From assembly GCA_019634695.1 (NCBI GenBank), contig JAHCAW010000031.1, positions 1 to 46,209 on the forward strand: a stretch of 46,209 bases of DNA. Reading direction: 5' to 3'. Position numbers and translations under genes: made by a program. The notes below the pieces were generated by a model. It was not told the origin of the DNA. It saw nothing but the letters and a program-made list of their open reading frames with translations, and ran no database searches. This document shows positions 18,600-27,512 of the stretch, piece by piece (the stretch's first letter is position 1; each line of letters begins with the position of its first letter). Origin of the DNA: Candidatus Sumerlaeia bacterium. GTDB lineage: Bacteria > Sumerlaeota > Sumerlaeia > SLMS01 > JAHLLQ01.

Positions 18600-19430
18600 A
18601 TGCCGATCCCGATCTATCAGGTGGACGCGTTCGCCGAAGGCCCCTTTGCCGGCAACCCGGCCGCTGTCTGCTTGATGGATCGCCCCGCGCCGGACGCTTG
18701 GCTCCAGCGCCTTGCCGCCGAGAACAACCTCTCGGAGACCGCCTACCTGTGGCCCGAGCGCGGGAAGGAGTTCCTGCTGCGTTGGTTCACGCCGGTCAGC
18801 GAGGTCTCCCTGTGCGGCCACGCCACGCTGGCCAGCGCCCACGTGCTCTGGGAGTCCGGGTTGCTGGCTCCGAGCGAGGAGGCCGTCTTTCTCACCCGCA
18901 GCGGCGAACTCACCGCCGTGCGCCAGGGCGCCGGCATCCAGATGGATTTCCCGACCGACAGCGCGCTCGAAATCTTCGACGAGAACATTCGGGCCGAGCT
19001 GCACTCCGCCCTCGGGATCGACAGCGCGCTGCGGCTGGCCCGCAACCAGCACGATTACCTTGTCGAGGTCGCCTCGGCCGACATCGTGCGCACCCTGCAA
19101 CCGGACTTCCGTGCCCTGGCCCGCGTCACCATGCGCGGCGTCATGGTCACCGCCCTGTCCGACGACGCGCGCCATGACTTCGTCTCGCGCTTCTTCGCTC
19201 CCGGCGAAGGCATCGACGAGGACCCTGTGACCGGCTCGGCGCACTGTGCACTTGGTCCGTGGTGGGGCGCCCGCTTGGGCAAGCGCAGCCTGCGGGGCTA
19301 TCAGGCCTCTGCCCGCGGCGGCGTGGTGCGCGTCTCGCTGGACGGCGACCGCGTGCTGCTGGGCGGCGCGGCCGTCACGATCCTCCGCGGCGAACTCTCC
19401 CCGGCCGCCGAACCCCCGGCGGGGGAGTGA
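18600..19430 (+). CDS. PhzF family isomerase/epimerase-like protein
   Basis: This 276-residue protein has the diaminopimelate-epimerase-like fold of PhzF. It begins IYQVDAFAEGPFAGNPAAV, and the conserved catalytic glutamate is E46 in NNLSETAYL. Further motifs are SLCGHATLASAHVL and DPVTGSAHCAL. In PhzF this Glu moves a proton on the substrate; most relatives have unknown substrates. A frame running back to 18054 is spurious, because GGAAGGA lies just before the ATG at 18600 and similarity starts there. It stands alone and converges with the AAA ATPase 10 bases downstream. Confidence 0.92.
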   Translation: MPIPIYQVDAFAEGPFAGNPAAVCLMDRPAPDAWLQRLAAENNLSETAYLWPERGKEFLLRWFTPVSEVSLCGHATLASAHVLWESGLLAPSEEAVFLTRSGELTAVRQGAGIQMDFPTDSALEIFDENIRAELHSALGIDSALRLARNQHDYLVEVASADIVRTLQPDFRALARVTMRGVMVTALSDDARHDFVSRFFAPGEGIDEDPVTGSAHCALGPWWGARLGKRSLRGYQASARGGVVRVSLDGDRVLLGGAAVTILRGELSPAAEPPAGE

Positions 19431-19440
19431 GTGTCGCCGG

Positions 19441-20670
19441 TCAGGCCCCCTCGAGCGCAACTTCCTGACGCAGGATGAACTGACCCAGCAGCGGCAGAGC
19501 CAGCGTGTAGCGCCCGTGCCGGTTTTTGTACACATGTCCCGAGCGTGCCAGCGCGGCCAGTACTTGATTCGCATGGCTGGCACCAAAGGGCTTCTTGAGC
19601 AGACGTTCTGACATCTCAAGGAGCTGCTGCGCAGTGAACTCCTCCTGCGCACCCGGGAGGTGGGCGATCACCCACAGCAACTGCCGTTGGCGGTCTGTCA
19701 GCCGGGACCACCGTGCTTCGAAGAAGTCAGAGTCGAGTTTCTGCAGGATCGCCGCCACCGGAAGCGGCGCGGGCCCTTCCCTGCCGGCCTGCTGCAGGAG
19801 CGCATCGAAGGCCTCGCGGCAGATGAACTGGATGAAGTAGGGGTAGCCGCCGGATAGCTGGACGATCTCGTCCACGGACTCGTCGTCCAGCTTCACTTGG
19901 CACTGCGCATCCCGGATCGGACGGGTGATCGCCTCGCGGCTCGCCTGCGGATCGAGGCGGTCCAGCGTGACAACGCGGAACATGCGCTCGGCAAATGTCC
20001 GCGCCTCGACGAGTGTCGGGAACAGGGTCGGCAATCCAGCCAGAACCAGCAGGAAGGGCATGCGCTTCTTCTGGACGGACTGGAACACGTCGAGCAGGAT
20101 CGAGAGCGGGTACTCGTCCTTCTCGCGCTGGTCTCCGAGATTCTGTGCCTCGTCGTAGGCGATCACGACGCCCTTCAGCGTTGGGTCAGTCAGCTTCAGT
20201 GCTTTCCAGACCAGTTCGACGATCGTCTTGAGCTTGTCGGAAACCAGCCCCGGTGTCGCGTCGTAAACGGAACGCAGCAGTGCGAAGTCGAGCGTGGTGC
20301 GTTCCCGGGTGGCTGGGGCATGGAAGCCGATCGCGCGCCGTTCCTTTTCTGAGACCACAATCGCCGACGTCAGCACCGACAAGTCCGCCATCAGGCGCAC
20401 CGCCAGCCGATCCTCGGAGATGCTCGCCGAACGCGACACGTCCGCGCCGACCCACCGCCAGCCCTGACGCAGGGCTTCGGGCTTGAAGGTGTCGAGCAGC
20501 ACCGTCTTGCCGACGCCGCGTAGGCCGGTCAGAACCATGTTCTCCAGAATCACCTCCTGTCCCAGCAGCCTCCGGAACTCGGTACTCTCGACATCGCGCC
20601 CTGCCAAGTACGGGGGCGGATGACCGGCACCGGGAGTGAAGGGGTTGCGGAAGGGGGTGAGAGGCGGCAT
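19441..20670 (-). CDS. AAA ATPase with C-terminal winged-helix-like region
   Basis: This 409-residue ATPase has an ORC/AAA_16-like organisation. It starts with NPFTPGAGHPPPYLAGRD, followed by Walker A TGLRGVGKT (48-56), Walker B VVIAYDEAQ and a sensor 1 region LLVLAGLPTLF. After residue 320 comes a winged-helix-like region, WSRLTDRQRQLLWVIAHL through SGHVYKNRHGRYTLAL, which may bind DNA. This resembles single-gene ATPases common in accessory regions; its role is unknown. It lies next to a toxin-antitoxin-like pair in divergent orientation. A candidate promoter with an inverted repeat over its -10 box lies just upstream (20687-20729). Confidence 0.85.
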   Translation of the reverse strand: MPPLTPFRNPFTPGAGHPPPYLAGRDVESTEFRRLLGQEVILENMVLTGLRGVGKTVLLDTFKPEALRQGWRWVGADVSRSASISEDRLAVRLMADLSVLTSAIVVSEKERRAIGFHAPATRERTTLDFALLRSVYDATPGLVSDKLKTIVELVWKALKLTDPTLKGVVIAYDEAQNLGDQREKDEYPLSILLDVFQSVQKKRMPFLLVLAGLPTLFPTLVEARTFAERMFRVVTLDRLDPQASREAITRPIRDAQCQVKLDDESVDEIVQLSGGYPYFIQFICREAFDALLQQAGREGPAPLPVAAILQKLDSDFFEARWSRLTDRQRQLLWVIAHLPGAQEEFTAQQLLEMSERLLKKPFGASHANQVLAALARSGHVYKNRHGRYTLALPLLGQFILRQEVALEGA

Positions 20671-20686
20671 AGCTGGCAGACCGACG

Positions 20687-20710
20687 AAATTTATCTACAG
20701 ATCTAAATTT
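20687..20710. promoter_or_regulatory. AT-rich inverted repeat, candidate operator of the AAA ATPase gene
   Basis: AAATTTA (20687-20693) and TAAATTT (20704-20710) form perfect seven-base arms around ten bases. The repeat stands out in GC-rich surroundings and covers the -10 region of the ATPase promoter, 17 bases before its ATG. A repressor bound here would block transcription. Confidence 0.5.
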
Positions 20711-20729
20711 ACCCGATGCGGCCGGTCAA
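20701..20729 (-). promoter_or_regulatory. Candidate promoter of the AAA ATPase gene
   Basis: On the minus strand TTGACC (20729-20724) and TTAGAT (20706-20701) are 17 bases apart. The -35 box matches five of six consensus bases; the -10 box is weak. A transcript would start about 25 bases before the ATG. Confidence 0.4.
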
Positions 20730-20786
20730 GCGGATTCCGCAAGCCCGCAGAGACCGTCCGGGCAGGTGCCTCGCAGCAGAGCCGGA

Positions 20787-20805
20787 ATGTGAAAAAAACT
20801 CACAT
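20787..20805. promoter_or_regulatory. CRP-like palindrome with seven-base spacer
   Basis: ATGTGA-AAAAAAC-TCACAT has perfect six-base arms. The arms equal the classic CRP/FNR-family half-sites (TGTGA/TCACA), but the spacer is seven rather than six bases. It lies six bases before a TTGACC box at 20811-20816, upstream of the toxin-antitoxin-like pair. Confidence 0.45.
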
Positions 20806-20958
20806 CGCCCTTGACCTAGACCCCCTCCAGCCAGAGCGTCGGCGCGTCGCAAGTTTAAGAAACCCGGTCGCCAGACCGTACCCACGATGCCGCAAGGCGC
20901 TACCTAAGGAGTAGGACCATGATCGTTGCAACGAACACCCCCCAGGAGACACGAATCA

Positions 20959-21336
20959 ATGCCCGACAATCCAGCCGTGCCCAGGAAACTTCCACCGGAC
21001 GAGGTTCTCGCCACAGCACGTGCGTGCATCGCGAAGGATTTCGTCCGCCACAGCCGACACTTCGTCGAACGCGGCGCCGAGCGGCAGATCGAAGACAGTG
21101 ACATTGTCGAGGCCATAGATTCGCCGCATGCGCGCATTGACGGTACCAGGACAACCTTTGACGATACGCTCGGGAATTGGTCGTACCGAATAGAGTCCGA
21201 AGTGGCAGGACACAAGTTCCGGGTAGTCGTCGCCTTCGTCCCACCGCCATTGCCTGAGATTGATGTGATGATGCTGATTGTCACGGCCCTTTTTCCGAAT
21301 GAGCCGGGTGGAGCACGGCCCAAGGAGCTTCCCTGA
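20959..21336 (+). CDS. DUF4258 protein, putative toxin
   Basis: This small 125-residue protein has the DUF4258 pattern: HSRHFVERGAERQI, EAIDSP, YRIESEVAGHKFRVVVAFV and a final strand MLIVTALFP. DUF4258 proteins share a RelE/BrnT-like fold and often act as ribonuclease toxins beside an HTH antitoxin, which fits here because the next gene starts directly after its stop. Typical catalytic residues cannot be assigned from sequence. ATG 20959 with AGGAG upstream is preferred over a start at 20926. Toxin gene first is common for this group. Confidence 0.8.
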   Translation: MPDNPAVPRKLPPDEVLATARACIAKDFVRHSRHFVERGAERQIEDSDIVEAIDSPHARIDGTRTTFDDTLGNWSYRIESEVAGHKFRVVVAFVPPPLPEIDVMMLIVTALFPNEPGGARPKELP

Positions 21337-21966
21337 ATGAAGACTGCCGTGAAGCGAGATGATGCGATGAGCGCCGAATTGGAACGCAGCGCCCTGGAAG
21401 CGCTGAAGGCGGAGGAGTTCGGCGTCTACCGCAAGCTGCGCGAGGGCGAGTCCGTCGAGATTCCCCTCGCGGGGCTGCCCGGCTTGCGTCTCGCCGGAAG
21501 CGACGTCATCGTCGTCGAGTACCCCGACGGCATGGTCACGCCCGTTATCCGGAATCTGAAAGGTCTGATGCACACAGTTGTTCGGTCCTTGACCGGCGAC
21601 GCTGGTCGGTCGCTCTCGAATAGGGAGGCCATGTTTCTTCGCCGGTTCCTCCGGCTCACCCAAGAACAACTCGCCGGCCTGTTGGGCGTCACGCGCGAGA
21701 CGGTCTGCAAGTGGGAGAATCGCGGCAAGCTGCACCCGCGCGACTCGGCGGCCCTGCGTTACCATGTGCTCCTGCGTCTGCACGACAGGGATGCCAGCGA
21801 GCGGGAGGGGTTGCTTGCGGTGGGGGAGGAGCCCGGCGGGTGGCAGGTATCGGCGCCGTCGGTGGCGCCAGATTCCGCGGCCGGCCCGCTGCGCATTCGT
21901 CTGGGCCCGGGCATGGAACTCCTCCTCGATCCGGCGGTAAAGCCACGGCGCGGCCGACGCCCCTGA
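21337..21966 (+). CDS. HTH-domain protein, putative antitoxin/autoregulator
   Basis: This 209-residue protein has a clear XRE/HTH_3 motif at about 98-125 ([20 protein letters not shown], then KWENRG), as in MqsA- and HigA-type antitoxins. Unlike MqsA, the N-terminal 90 residues lack the two CxxC zinc pairs; instead they hold a predicted beta-rich segment around [20 protein letters not shown]. The ATG follows the DUF4258 stop with no gap, so translation is coupled. It likely neutralises that protein and represses the operon. The basic C-terminus (KPRRGRRP) is probably disordered. It could also be an ordinary transcription factor. Confidence 0.8.
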   Translation: MKTAVKRDDAMSAELERSALEALKAEEFGVYRKLREGESVEIPLAGLPGLRLAGSDVIVVEYPDGMVTPVIRNLKGLMHTVVRSLTGDAGRSLSNREAMFLRRFLRLTQEQLAGLLGVTRETVCKWENRGKLHPRDSAALRYHVLLRLHDRDASEREGLLAVGEEPGGWQVSAPSVAPDSAAGPLRIRLGPGMELLLDPAVKPRRGRRP

Positions 21967-22055
21967 CCGCCGCCGTTTTCCTTGCCGTGGCCCGCGGCCC
22001 GACACAACACTCGCGGACCTGCGGCGCCCCCCCGCGCCGTCCCCAGGAGCGCCCC

Positions 22056-23009
22056 GTGCCCGTCATCTACTCGCAGCCGCCCCAGCCCGTGCCCGTCGAG
22101 CAGTGGCGCGGCGGCTACCACCCCGGCAGCGTCACGCCCGCCCAGCTTGAGGCCGAGGGCCGGCGCCTGCCCCCTTGGATTCGCGGCCGCATCGCCAGCG
22201 GCAGCCGCTTCCACCACGTTCGCAGCCTCGTCGAGGACAAGGGGCTCCACACGGTCTGCGAGGAGGCGCGCTGCCCGAATCTGGGCGAGTGCTGGTCGCA
22301 CGGCACCGCCACCTTCATGATCCTGGGCGACACGTGCACGCGCACGTGCCGCTTCTGCGCGGTCAAGACCGGCCGGCCGACCGAACTCGATCTCGACGAG
22401 CCGCGCCGAGTCGCCGAGTCTGTCGCCGCCATGAAGCTGCGCCATGCCGTCATCACGTCGGTCAACCGCGACGAGCTGCGCGACGGCGGCGCCGCGATTT
22501 TCGCCGAAACAATCGTGCGCATTCGCGATCTGGCGCCGGGCTGCCGGGTCGAGGTGCTCATCCCCGACTTCCTCGGCAGCGCCGAGGCGCTCGACATGGT
22601 CTTTGCGGTGCGCCCCGAGATTCTGAATCACAACCTCGAGACCGTGCCGCGGCTGTATTCGACCGTGCGGCCGCAGGCCGTTTACGCGCGCTCGCTGCTC
22701 GTGCTCGAGCGCGCCAAGGCCGCCGGGCTGCGCACCAAGACCGGCATCATGCTCGGCGTCGGCGAGAATCTCGACGAGGTGCGCGACCTCATGGCCGACC
22801 TCGTCGCCATCGGCTGCGACATCTTCACGATCGGCCAGTATCTTCAGCCCACGCCCCAGCACCTGCCGATCGCGCGCTTCGCCCACCCCGAGGAATTCGC
22901 GCAACTCAAGCGAGAGGGCGAGGCGATGGGGCTCTCGCACGTCGAGGCCGGCCCGATGGTGCGCTCGTCGTACCACGCCGAGGAACAGAGCCAGGACGTG
23001 CTCGTCTGA
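22056..23009 (+). CDS. lipA: Lipoyl synthase
   Basis: This 317-residue radical SAM enzyme inserts two sulfurs into protein-bound octanoyl groups, making lipoyl groups. The auxiliary iron-sulfur cluster ligands are C68, C73 and C79 (in [12 protein letters not shown]), and the SAM cluster ligands are C94, C98 and C101 (in CTRTCRFC). The C-terminal RSSYHAE holds the conserved serine ligand. I chose GTG at 22056, because AGGAG lies seven bases upstream; a longer in-frame region from 21711 overlaps the antitoxin gene and is spurious. It would supply lipoyl groups for the E1-lipoyl-ketosynthase fusion 8 kb away. No lipB was seen in the window. Confidence 0.96.
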   Translation: MPVIYSQPPQPVPVEQWRGGYHPGSVTPAQLEAEGRRLPPWIRGRIASGSRFHHVRSLVEDKGLHTVCEEARCPNLGECWSHGTATFMILGDTCTRTCRFCAVKTGRPTELDLDEPRRVAESVAAMKLRHAVITSVNRDELRDGGAAIFAETIVRIRDLAPGCRVEVLIPDFLGSAEALDMVFAVRPEILNHNLETVPRLYSTVRPQAVYARSLLVLERAKAAGLRTKTGIMLGVGENLDEVRDLMADLVAIGCDIFTIGQYLQPTPQHLPIARFAHPEEFAQLKREGEAMGLSHVEAGPMVRSSYHAEEQSQDVLV

Positions 23010-23022
23010 CGGGGAACGCCGT

Positions 23023-23358
23023 CTACTCCGCGATCTCGTCGAGCAAGGCTTCGATCTGCGGCAACAGGTCCGTGCCGTCGATGTCGGCGCGCGAGGCGAT
23101 GCGTTCGCGTGCGGCATGCAGGGTCTCGCGCGCCGCGTCGAGTTGGCCTCGCGCCACGTAGACCTGCGCCAGCACATAGATGGCCGCGGCGTTGCGGGCG
23201 TCGTTGTCGCGCACGAACTCGAGGTGCTCGGTCGCCTCGCGCAGCGCTTCGCCCGAGCCATCCTCCTCGAAGAGCTTCTGCCCAAGGGCAAAGCGCACGA
23301 CCGGATCGTCGGGCGCGACGCGGCAGACCTGTCGGAGTGTCTGGATATCGATCGGCAT
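23023..23358 (-). CDS. Small TPR protein
   Basis: This 111-residue protein is made almost wholly of tetratricopeptide-like repeats: residues 15-50 (PDDPVVRFALGQKLFEEDG) and 51-85 (NDARNAAAIYVLAQVYVARG). It lacks a signal peptide, so it is probably cytoplasmic and mediates protein contacts. It lies 27 bases downstream of the lipoprotein gene on the same strand and probably ends that three-gene operon. It converges with lipA. Its partner is unknown. Confidence 0.8.
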   Translation of the reverse strand: MPIDIQTLRQVCRVAPDDPVVRFALGQKLFEEDGSGEALREATEHLEFVRDNDARNAAAIYVLAQVYVARGQLDAARETLHAARERIASRADIDGTDLLPQIEALLDEIAE

Positions 23359-23385
23359 CGTCTTGCACGGACGGGGTTGTCTCGG

Positions 23386-24303
23386 TCAGGCGGCGCGGCG
23401 CTCGAGCAAGTCGCGCAGGGCGAGCACCGCATCGAGTTCCCGGGCGGCGAGCAGGCGCTCGGGGCGACCGTCGGCTTGGCTCACGCGCTGCAGGATGTCG
23501 AGGCTCTCGTCAAGCAGGCGACGTGCCCGGTCCGCGTTGAAGTCCAGCGTTTCCGGGGGATGCAAGCGCATTTCCTCCTCGGCCAACTCGCGGCAGTACC
23601 GCGCCAGCCGCAGCGCATGCTCGAGCCCGCGGCGCGAGCCGGAGTGCGCCGCGACGAGGTCCCGCAGCGCTTCGAGGGCCTGAGTCTCGCCGTCGGCCAG
23701 CAGCCACCGCCCGGCCACCAACAACTCGGCGCGGCGCACCTCGGTCGACTCCGCTTCGACGCGCGCGTAGGCCCGGTATTCCGGATCGGACCATTCCTGG
23801 GCCAGGCGATTGAATTCGGCCGCCTGGCGTTGCAACGTCCGCAACATCTCCTCGATCGTGGCCATCCGGCCGGCCGATTCGCGCACTGCCAGCAGGCGTT
23901 CGTCCAGAGCCGCGCGGCGCAGGCAATCCTCGCGCAGCGGCGTGTCGAACTCGGCCGCCTCGATGTACGCCCGCCGCGCACCCTCGTAGTCGCCCAGTCG
24001 CTCGTAGGCACGTCCCTTCAGCGTCAGCACTTCGGGGGCGAAGCGACCCGGATGCAGCGTGCCATAGTTGGCCAGTCGCACCAGGGTGGCCCGGGCGATG
24101 TTCTGGCCGGTCAGTTCGACGGCCGGGTGCTGCGCATACGGATCGCGCGAGGCCAGCAGCTCGAACTCCGCCGCAATGGACAGCAGGTTCTCGTGCGGCG
24201 AGTAGGCATCCGGGCCGGAACGCGTTCGTGCACACGCCCCGAGCAGCAGGCCGATCAGCAGCGGCACCAATCGAACCGCAAGGCGGACATGCACTGGATT
24301 CAT
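23386..24303 (-). CDS. Lipoprotein with helical repeats, unknown function
   Basis: This 305-residue predicted lipoprotein has a short hydrophobic signal (VRLVPLLIGLLLGAC) ending in the lipobox LGAC. The mature part is rich in Ala, Arg and Glu and almost wholly helical. A TPR-like unit around FAPEVLTLKGRAYERLGDYE (89-108) is followed by a long helical domain. The start overlaps the stop of the preceding TPR gene as ATGA, so the two are coupled. An 815-residue frame through both genes is a shadow. The exported TPR protein before it suggests a shared role at the cell envelope. Confidence 0.8.
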   Translation of the reverse strand: MNPVHVRLAVRLVPLLIGLLLGACARTRSGPDAYSPHENLLSIAAEFELLASRDPYAQHPAVELTGQNIARATLVRLANYGTLHPGRFAPEVLTLKGRAYERLGDYEGARRAYIEAAEFDTPLREDCLRRAALDERLLAVRESAGRMATIEEMLRTLQRQAAEFNRLAQEWSDPEYRAYARVEAESTEVRRAELLVAGRWLLADGETQALEALRDLVAAHSGSRRGLEHALRLARYCRELAEEEMRLHPPETLDFNADRARRLLDESLDILQRVSQADGRPERLLAARELDAVLALRDLLERRAA

Positions 24304-26252
24304 CGACCGGCCGTCAGCTCGCGAATCCAGGCTTCGACCTTGCTGACTTCCGGGCCGCCGTTGGCCAGGTAGTCGCGGAAGTTCTCGACCGCCTTGCCGA
24401 AGTAGGCCTCCGAGTTCGCCGAGTCCGCCGAGGCAAGGATCTGATGGTACAGCACGCCCAGGCCGAAGGCGAAGTCGGGCTTGGCCGGGTCCAGCTCGCG
24501 CGCCTTCTGCATGTTCTCCTCGGCCTTCTTCAGGTCCTCCATCTCCTTCGAGGCGTTGTACTTCTTCTCGTAGGCGGCGCCGATGTTGAAGTAGGCGGCC
24601 GGGTAGTCGGGGAAGACCTCGAGGGCCTTGTTGAAGTCGGCGGTCGCCGTGGCGGGCCCGCGCGTCAGCAGCTTGATCTCGCCGCGGGCGAGCAACGCGT
24701 CGGCCAGTTGCGTGCGGAGCGTGTCGTCGCTTGCGCCCGCCTCCTCGATCGTCGTCACCACCTTGTCGAGGTGGCGCGTCGCCTCGTCGAACTTCTTCTC
24801 GTCCTTGCCGAGAAGGCCCATGGCCAGATTGGTGGAGACGTCGTCGGGGCGCCGGGCGAGCAGTTCGGACAGATAGCGCCGTGCCGCCGGGTAGTTGCCC
24901 AGCACGCGTTCGCTGGTTGCCAGCGCAATGGTCGCCCGCGTCAGTTCGGGTTGGACGCCGCGTGCCTGCACGTACAGCGCCTGCGCCTGCTCGTAGTCGC
25001 CCATCGACAGCAGGATGTCGCCCAGATCCACCAGCGCGTCGTAGTTGCCGGGGTTGGCGTCGATCTCGCGCCGCAGGTAGGTGCGGGCCTCGTTGATGTT
25101 GTTCGTCGCGCGGTAGGCGATCGCAAGGTTGTGGTTCGCAAGGCGGTATACCGGGTCGGCCGTCAGGAGCTTCTCGTATTCCTCGATGGCGCGCGTGTAG
25201 TTCTTCTGGGCCAGAAGGATGCGGGCCAGGTTCGAGCGAATGTCGTTTCCGAAGGTCTGGACGTGCAGGGCCTTGTCGAGCGCGGCGATCGCCTCCTCGG
25301 GCTTGTCGAACTCCAGACGCTCGGCCGTGCGGACGAGCGACGAGACGTAGTCGATCGTCAGACCGGGCCGGGCCTCGGGGTCCTCGTCGTGAATCTGTCC
25401 GTAGACTGCCGCGGCGCTGACCGGATCGTTCTGCAATTGGTGCAGGCGCGCCACGCGGTCGAGGATGTCGATGCGTTGCGCGCGACTCAGCGTGCGGGCA
25501 CCGTCGGTCAGCACCCGGTTGTACAACTCGATGGCATGCGGCCGCCGGCTCGAAATCTGGGCATGCAATTCGGCCAGGTGGATGCACGCCTCGAAGTTCA
25601 ATGGGTTGGCCTCGAGAGCCTTTGCCAACTCGCGCTGCGCGTTCGTGTAGTCGATCGAATCGATCATCACCAGCGCGCGGCGCAGGTGGATGTCGCTCTG
25701 CAGGTCGCGGGCAAGGTCGCGCACGGCGCTGTCTTCCGTCAGCGTCTCGACCATGGCGTCGAGCCGCGTCTGTGCCATGTCGAACCGCCCCGCCTCCAGC
25801 GCTTGCCGGATCTCCTTCACATGCCCGACCCACGGGCCCAGATCCCGCTCCTCGATGCGCTTGGTCACGATGGCCAGCTTCTGTTCGATGCGGCGCGCAT
25901 CGGCGCCCAGTTCGAGTGTGCGCTGGAACAGGTCAAGCGCCCGCTCCAGATCGCCCGCGGCCAGCGCCCGGTCGCCCTCCTCCTCCAGCACAAGCGGATT
26001 CTCGCCCCGCTCGATGCTCTCGATCGTGTCCTTGCGCAGCGTCAGCACCACGCGGCGCATGTCCTGAAACCGCACCGAGTCGGCGGTCTCCTCGAGCACC
26101 CGGCCATCGAGTCGCTGTCCGTTCTTCAGGGTGATCGTGTCTGCGGATGCGGGGGTGCCCAAGGCCAGAAGCGCTCCCGTCAAGGCCGTCGCCAGCACGC
26201 TCCGCCAACCCGGGCCGCTGCCCGTCCGTCCCGTTGCTCGCATCGTTGCCAT
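24300..26252 (-). CDS. Exported TPR protein with N-terminal SH3-like segment
   Basis: This protein of about 650 residues has a signal peptide (VLATALTGALLALG, cleavage probably after ASA). A short beta-rich domain follows (TITLKNGQRLDGRVLEE to KDTIESIE), and then at least eleven tetratricopeptide-like units to the C-terminus, for example DRALAAGDLERALDLFQRTL and YDALVDLGDILLSMGDYEQA. It is probably periplasmic and acts as a protein-binding scaffold. ATG 26252 has AAAGGA about 12 bases upstream, while the frame's earlier start at 26303 lacks a site. It is first in an operon with the lipoprotein and small TPR protein. Confidence 0.85.
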   Translation of the reverse strand: MATMRATGRTGSGPGWRSVLATALTGALLALGTPASADTITLKNGQRLDGRVLEETADSVRFQDMRRVVLTLRKDTIESIERGENPLVLEEEGDRALAAGDLERALDLFQRTLELGADARRIEQKLAIVTKRIEERDLGPWVGHVKEIRQALEAGRFDMAQTRLDAMVETLTEDSAVRDLARDLQSDIHLRRALVMIDSIDYTNAQRELAKALEANPLNFEACIHLAELHAQISSRRPHAIELYNRVLTDGARTLSRAQRIDILDRVARLHQLQNDPVSAAAVYGQIHDEDPEARPGLTIDYVSSLVRTAERLEFDKPEEAIAALDKALHVQTFGNDIRSNLARILLAQKNYTRAIEEYEKLLTADPVYRLANHNLAIAYRATNNINEARTYLRREIDANPGNYDALVDLGDILLSMGDYEQAQALYVQARGVQPELTRATIALATSERVLGNYPAARRYLSELLARRPDDVSTNLAMGLLGKDEKKFDEATRHLDKVVTTIEEAGASDDTLRTQLADALLARGEIKLLTRGPATATADFNKALEVFPDYPAAYFNIGAAYEKKYNASKEMEDLKKAEENMQKARELDPAKPDFAFGLGVLYHQILASADSANSEAYFGKAVENFRDYLANGGPEVSKVEAWIRELTAGR

Positions 26253-26444
26253 GGGTCCCGCGCGTCCTTTCGAAGGCTTTGCCGCCCCATCCCGGATACC
26301 CACATACTCGTCGAACCCGGATAACCGGACTCGGATGCCTCCGGGCGGGATTGCCGCCTTGCCAGCGTCTCACGCAACATTAGGCTTGGCCCCCCAACAG
26401 CGTCAACGCGGACCGTAACGCCGCCCCGCAGCCGAGGCTCTGCC

Positions 26445-27488
26445 GTGCCCCCCCTTATCCCCCCCGGTCTTGCCGACGCCTTCGCTCCCGTCCTGGGAAC
26501 GATGACCACACTGTTCCTCATCGCCTTCCTCGGCTACCTGGCCGTCCGACTCCGCATCGTCGACGAGCCCGGCGTCTCCGCCCTGATCCGCCTGCTCATC
26601 GACCTCATTGTCCCGGCCAAGATGCTCACCTCCATGATGGCCGGCATCAACCGCGAGACCCTCTCCCAGTGCGGCGTCGTCATTCTCGTCATGGTCTGCT
26701 GGACCATGGGGACCCTGCTGCTGGGCGTTCTGGCCACCCGCCTCTGGCCCGGCGGAGAGCGCCGCCGCGACCACGCCATCTGGGCGCTCAGCTCCATGCA
26801 AAACGGCATCTACATCCCGCTCCCCCTGGTCTTGGCCCTGGTACCGGCTGCCATCCAGACCGAGGCGACGATCTACGTCGGCGGCGCCGTGCTCGTCATG
26901 GTACTGCTCCAGTGGAGTCTGGGCGTCATGCTGCTGCGGGGCGAGTCGGCCGACGGCAGCGGCCCCACCCTGCGCGAATCCCTGCGCGGGGCGTTCAATC
27001 CCCCGATGGTTGCCATTTTGGCGGGACTGGCCTTGTCGTTCGTGCCGGCGTTGTCGGCCGTGGCCAAGGGCCAGCCCGGTCCGGCGCTGCTCGAGATTCC
27101 CGTGCGCGCCGCCGAGATGGTCGGCAGCGCCTTGGGTCCCGTTGCCATGATCGTGCTCGGCATGATGATTGGCGGGTGCCGACTGCGGGGGGTGCTGACG
27201 CCGCGCACGCTGGGGATTCCGCTCGTGATTCGCCTGTTCGTGTCGCCTCTCGTCATGCTCTGGTGCTTGACGAGCGGGCCACTCGCGTGGGTCTCGCCGC
27301 TCGTGGCGCTGGTGCTCATTGTCCAGTCGGGGACGCCGCCGGCCACGAACCTGTCGATCGCCGCGCGACGCTTTGGGGGCGACTGGGAACTGGTCGCTTC
27401 TGCGTTGCTGGTCACCTATCTGTCCGCGCTTGCGACGCTGCCGGTCTTCACGGCGCTCATCCTTGCGCGGGGCGGATTGATGCCCTGA
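26445..27488 (+). CDS. AEC family transporter (auxin efflux carrier-like permease)
   Basis: This 347-residue polytopic membrane protein has about ten helices in two halves. The AEC pattern is visible: TLFLIAFLGYLAVRLRIVD at the first helix, LIDLIVPAKMLTSM in the second, and the conserved SGTPPATNLSIAARRFG near the C-terminus. Relatives export or import small organic acids such as malate or malonate; the substrate is not predictable. The GTG at 26445 is used as start; an in-frame ATG at 26502 would remove the N-terminal stretch before the first helix. It is divergent from the TPR operon and convergent with the LacI gene. Confidence 0.9.
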   Translation: MPPLIPPGLADAFAPVLGTMTTLFLIAFLGYLAVRLRIVDEPGVSALIRLLIDLIVPAKMLTSMMAGINRETLSQCGVVILVMVCWTMGTLLLGVLATRLWPGGERRRDHAIWALSSMQNGIYIPLPLVLALVPAAIQTEATIYVGGAVLVMVLLQWSLGVMLLRGESADGSGPTLRESLRGAFNPPMVAILAGLALSFVPALSAVAKGQPGPALLEIPVRAAEMVGSALGPVAMIVLGMMIGGCRLRGVLTPRTLGIPLVIRLFVSPLVMLWCLTSGPLAWVSPLVALVLIVQSGTPPATNLSIAARRFGGDWELVASALLVTYLSALATLPVFTALILARGGLMP

Positions 27489-27512
27489 GGCAGGGTGGGG
27501 GAATCCGCCTCA
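27486..27512. terminator. Symmetric hairpin overlapping two convergent stop codons
   Basis: TGAGGC (27486-27491) and GCCTCA (27507-27512) are perfect complements. Each arm begins with the TGA stop of one of the two convergent genes. The loop of 15 bases is long and no T tract follows, so termination strength is doubtful. Confidence 0.35.

Noticed and set aside
23386..25833. A single 815-residue frame over the lipoprotein and part of the TPR gene
   Set aside because: The part before the lipoprotein start is a different frame of the TPR gene; the lipobox and ATGA overlap fix the real start at 24303.
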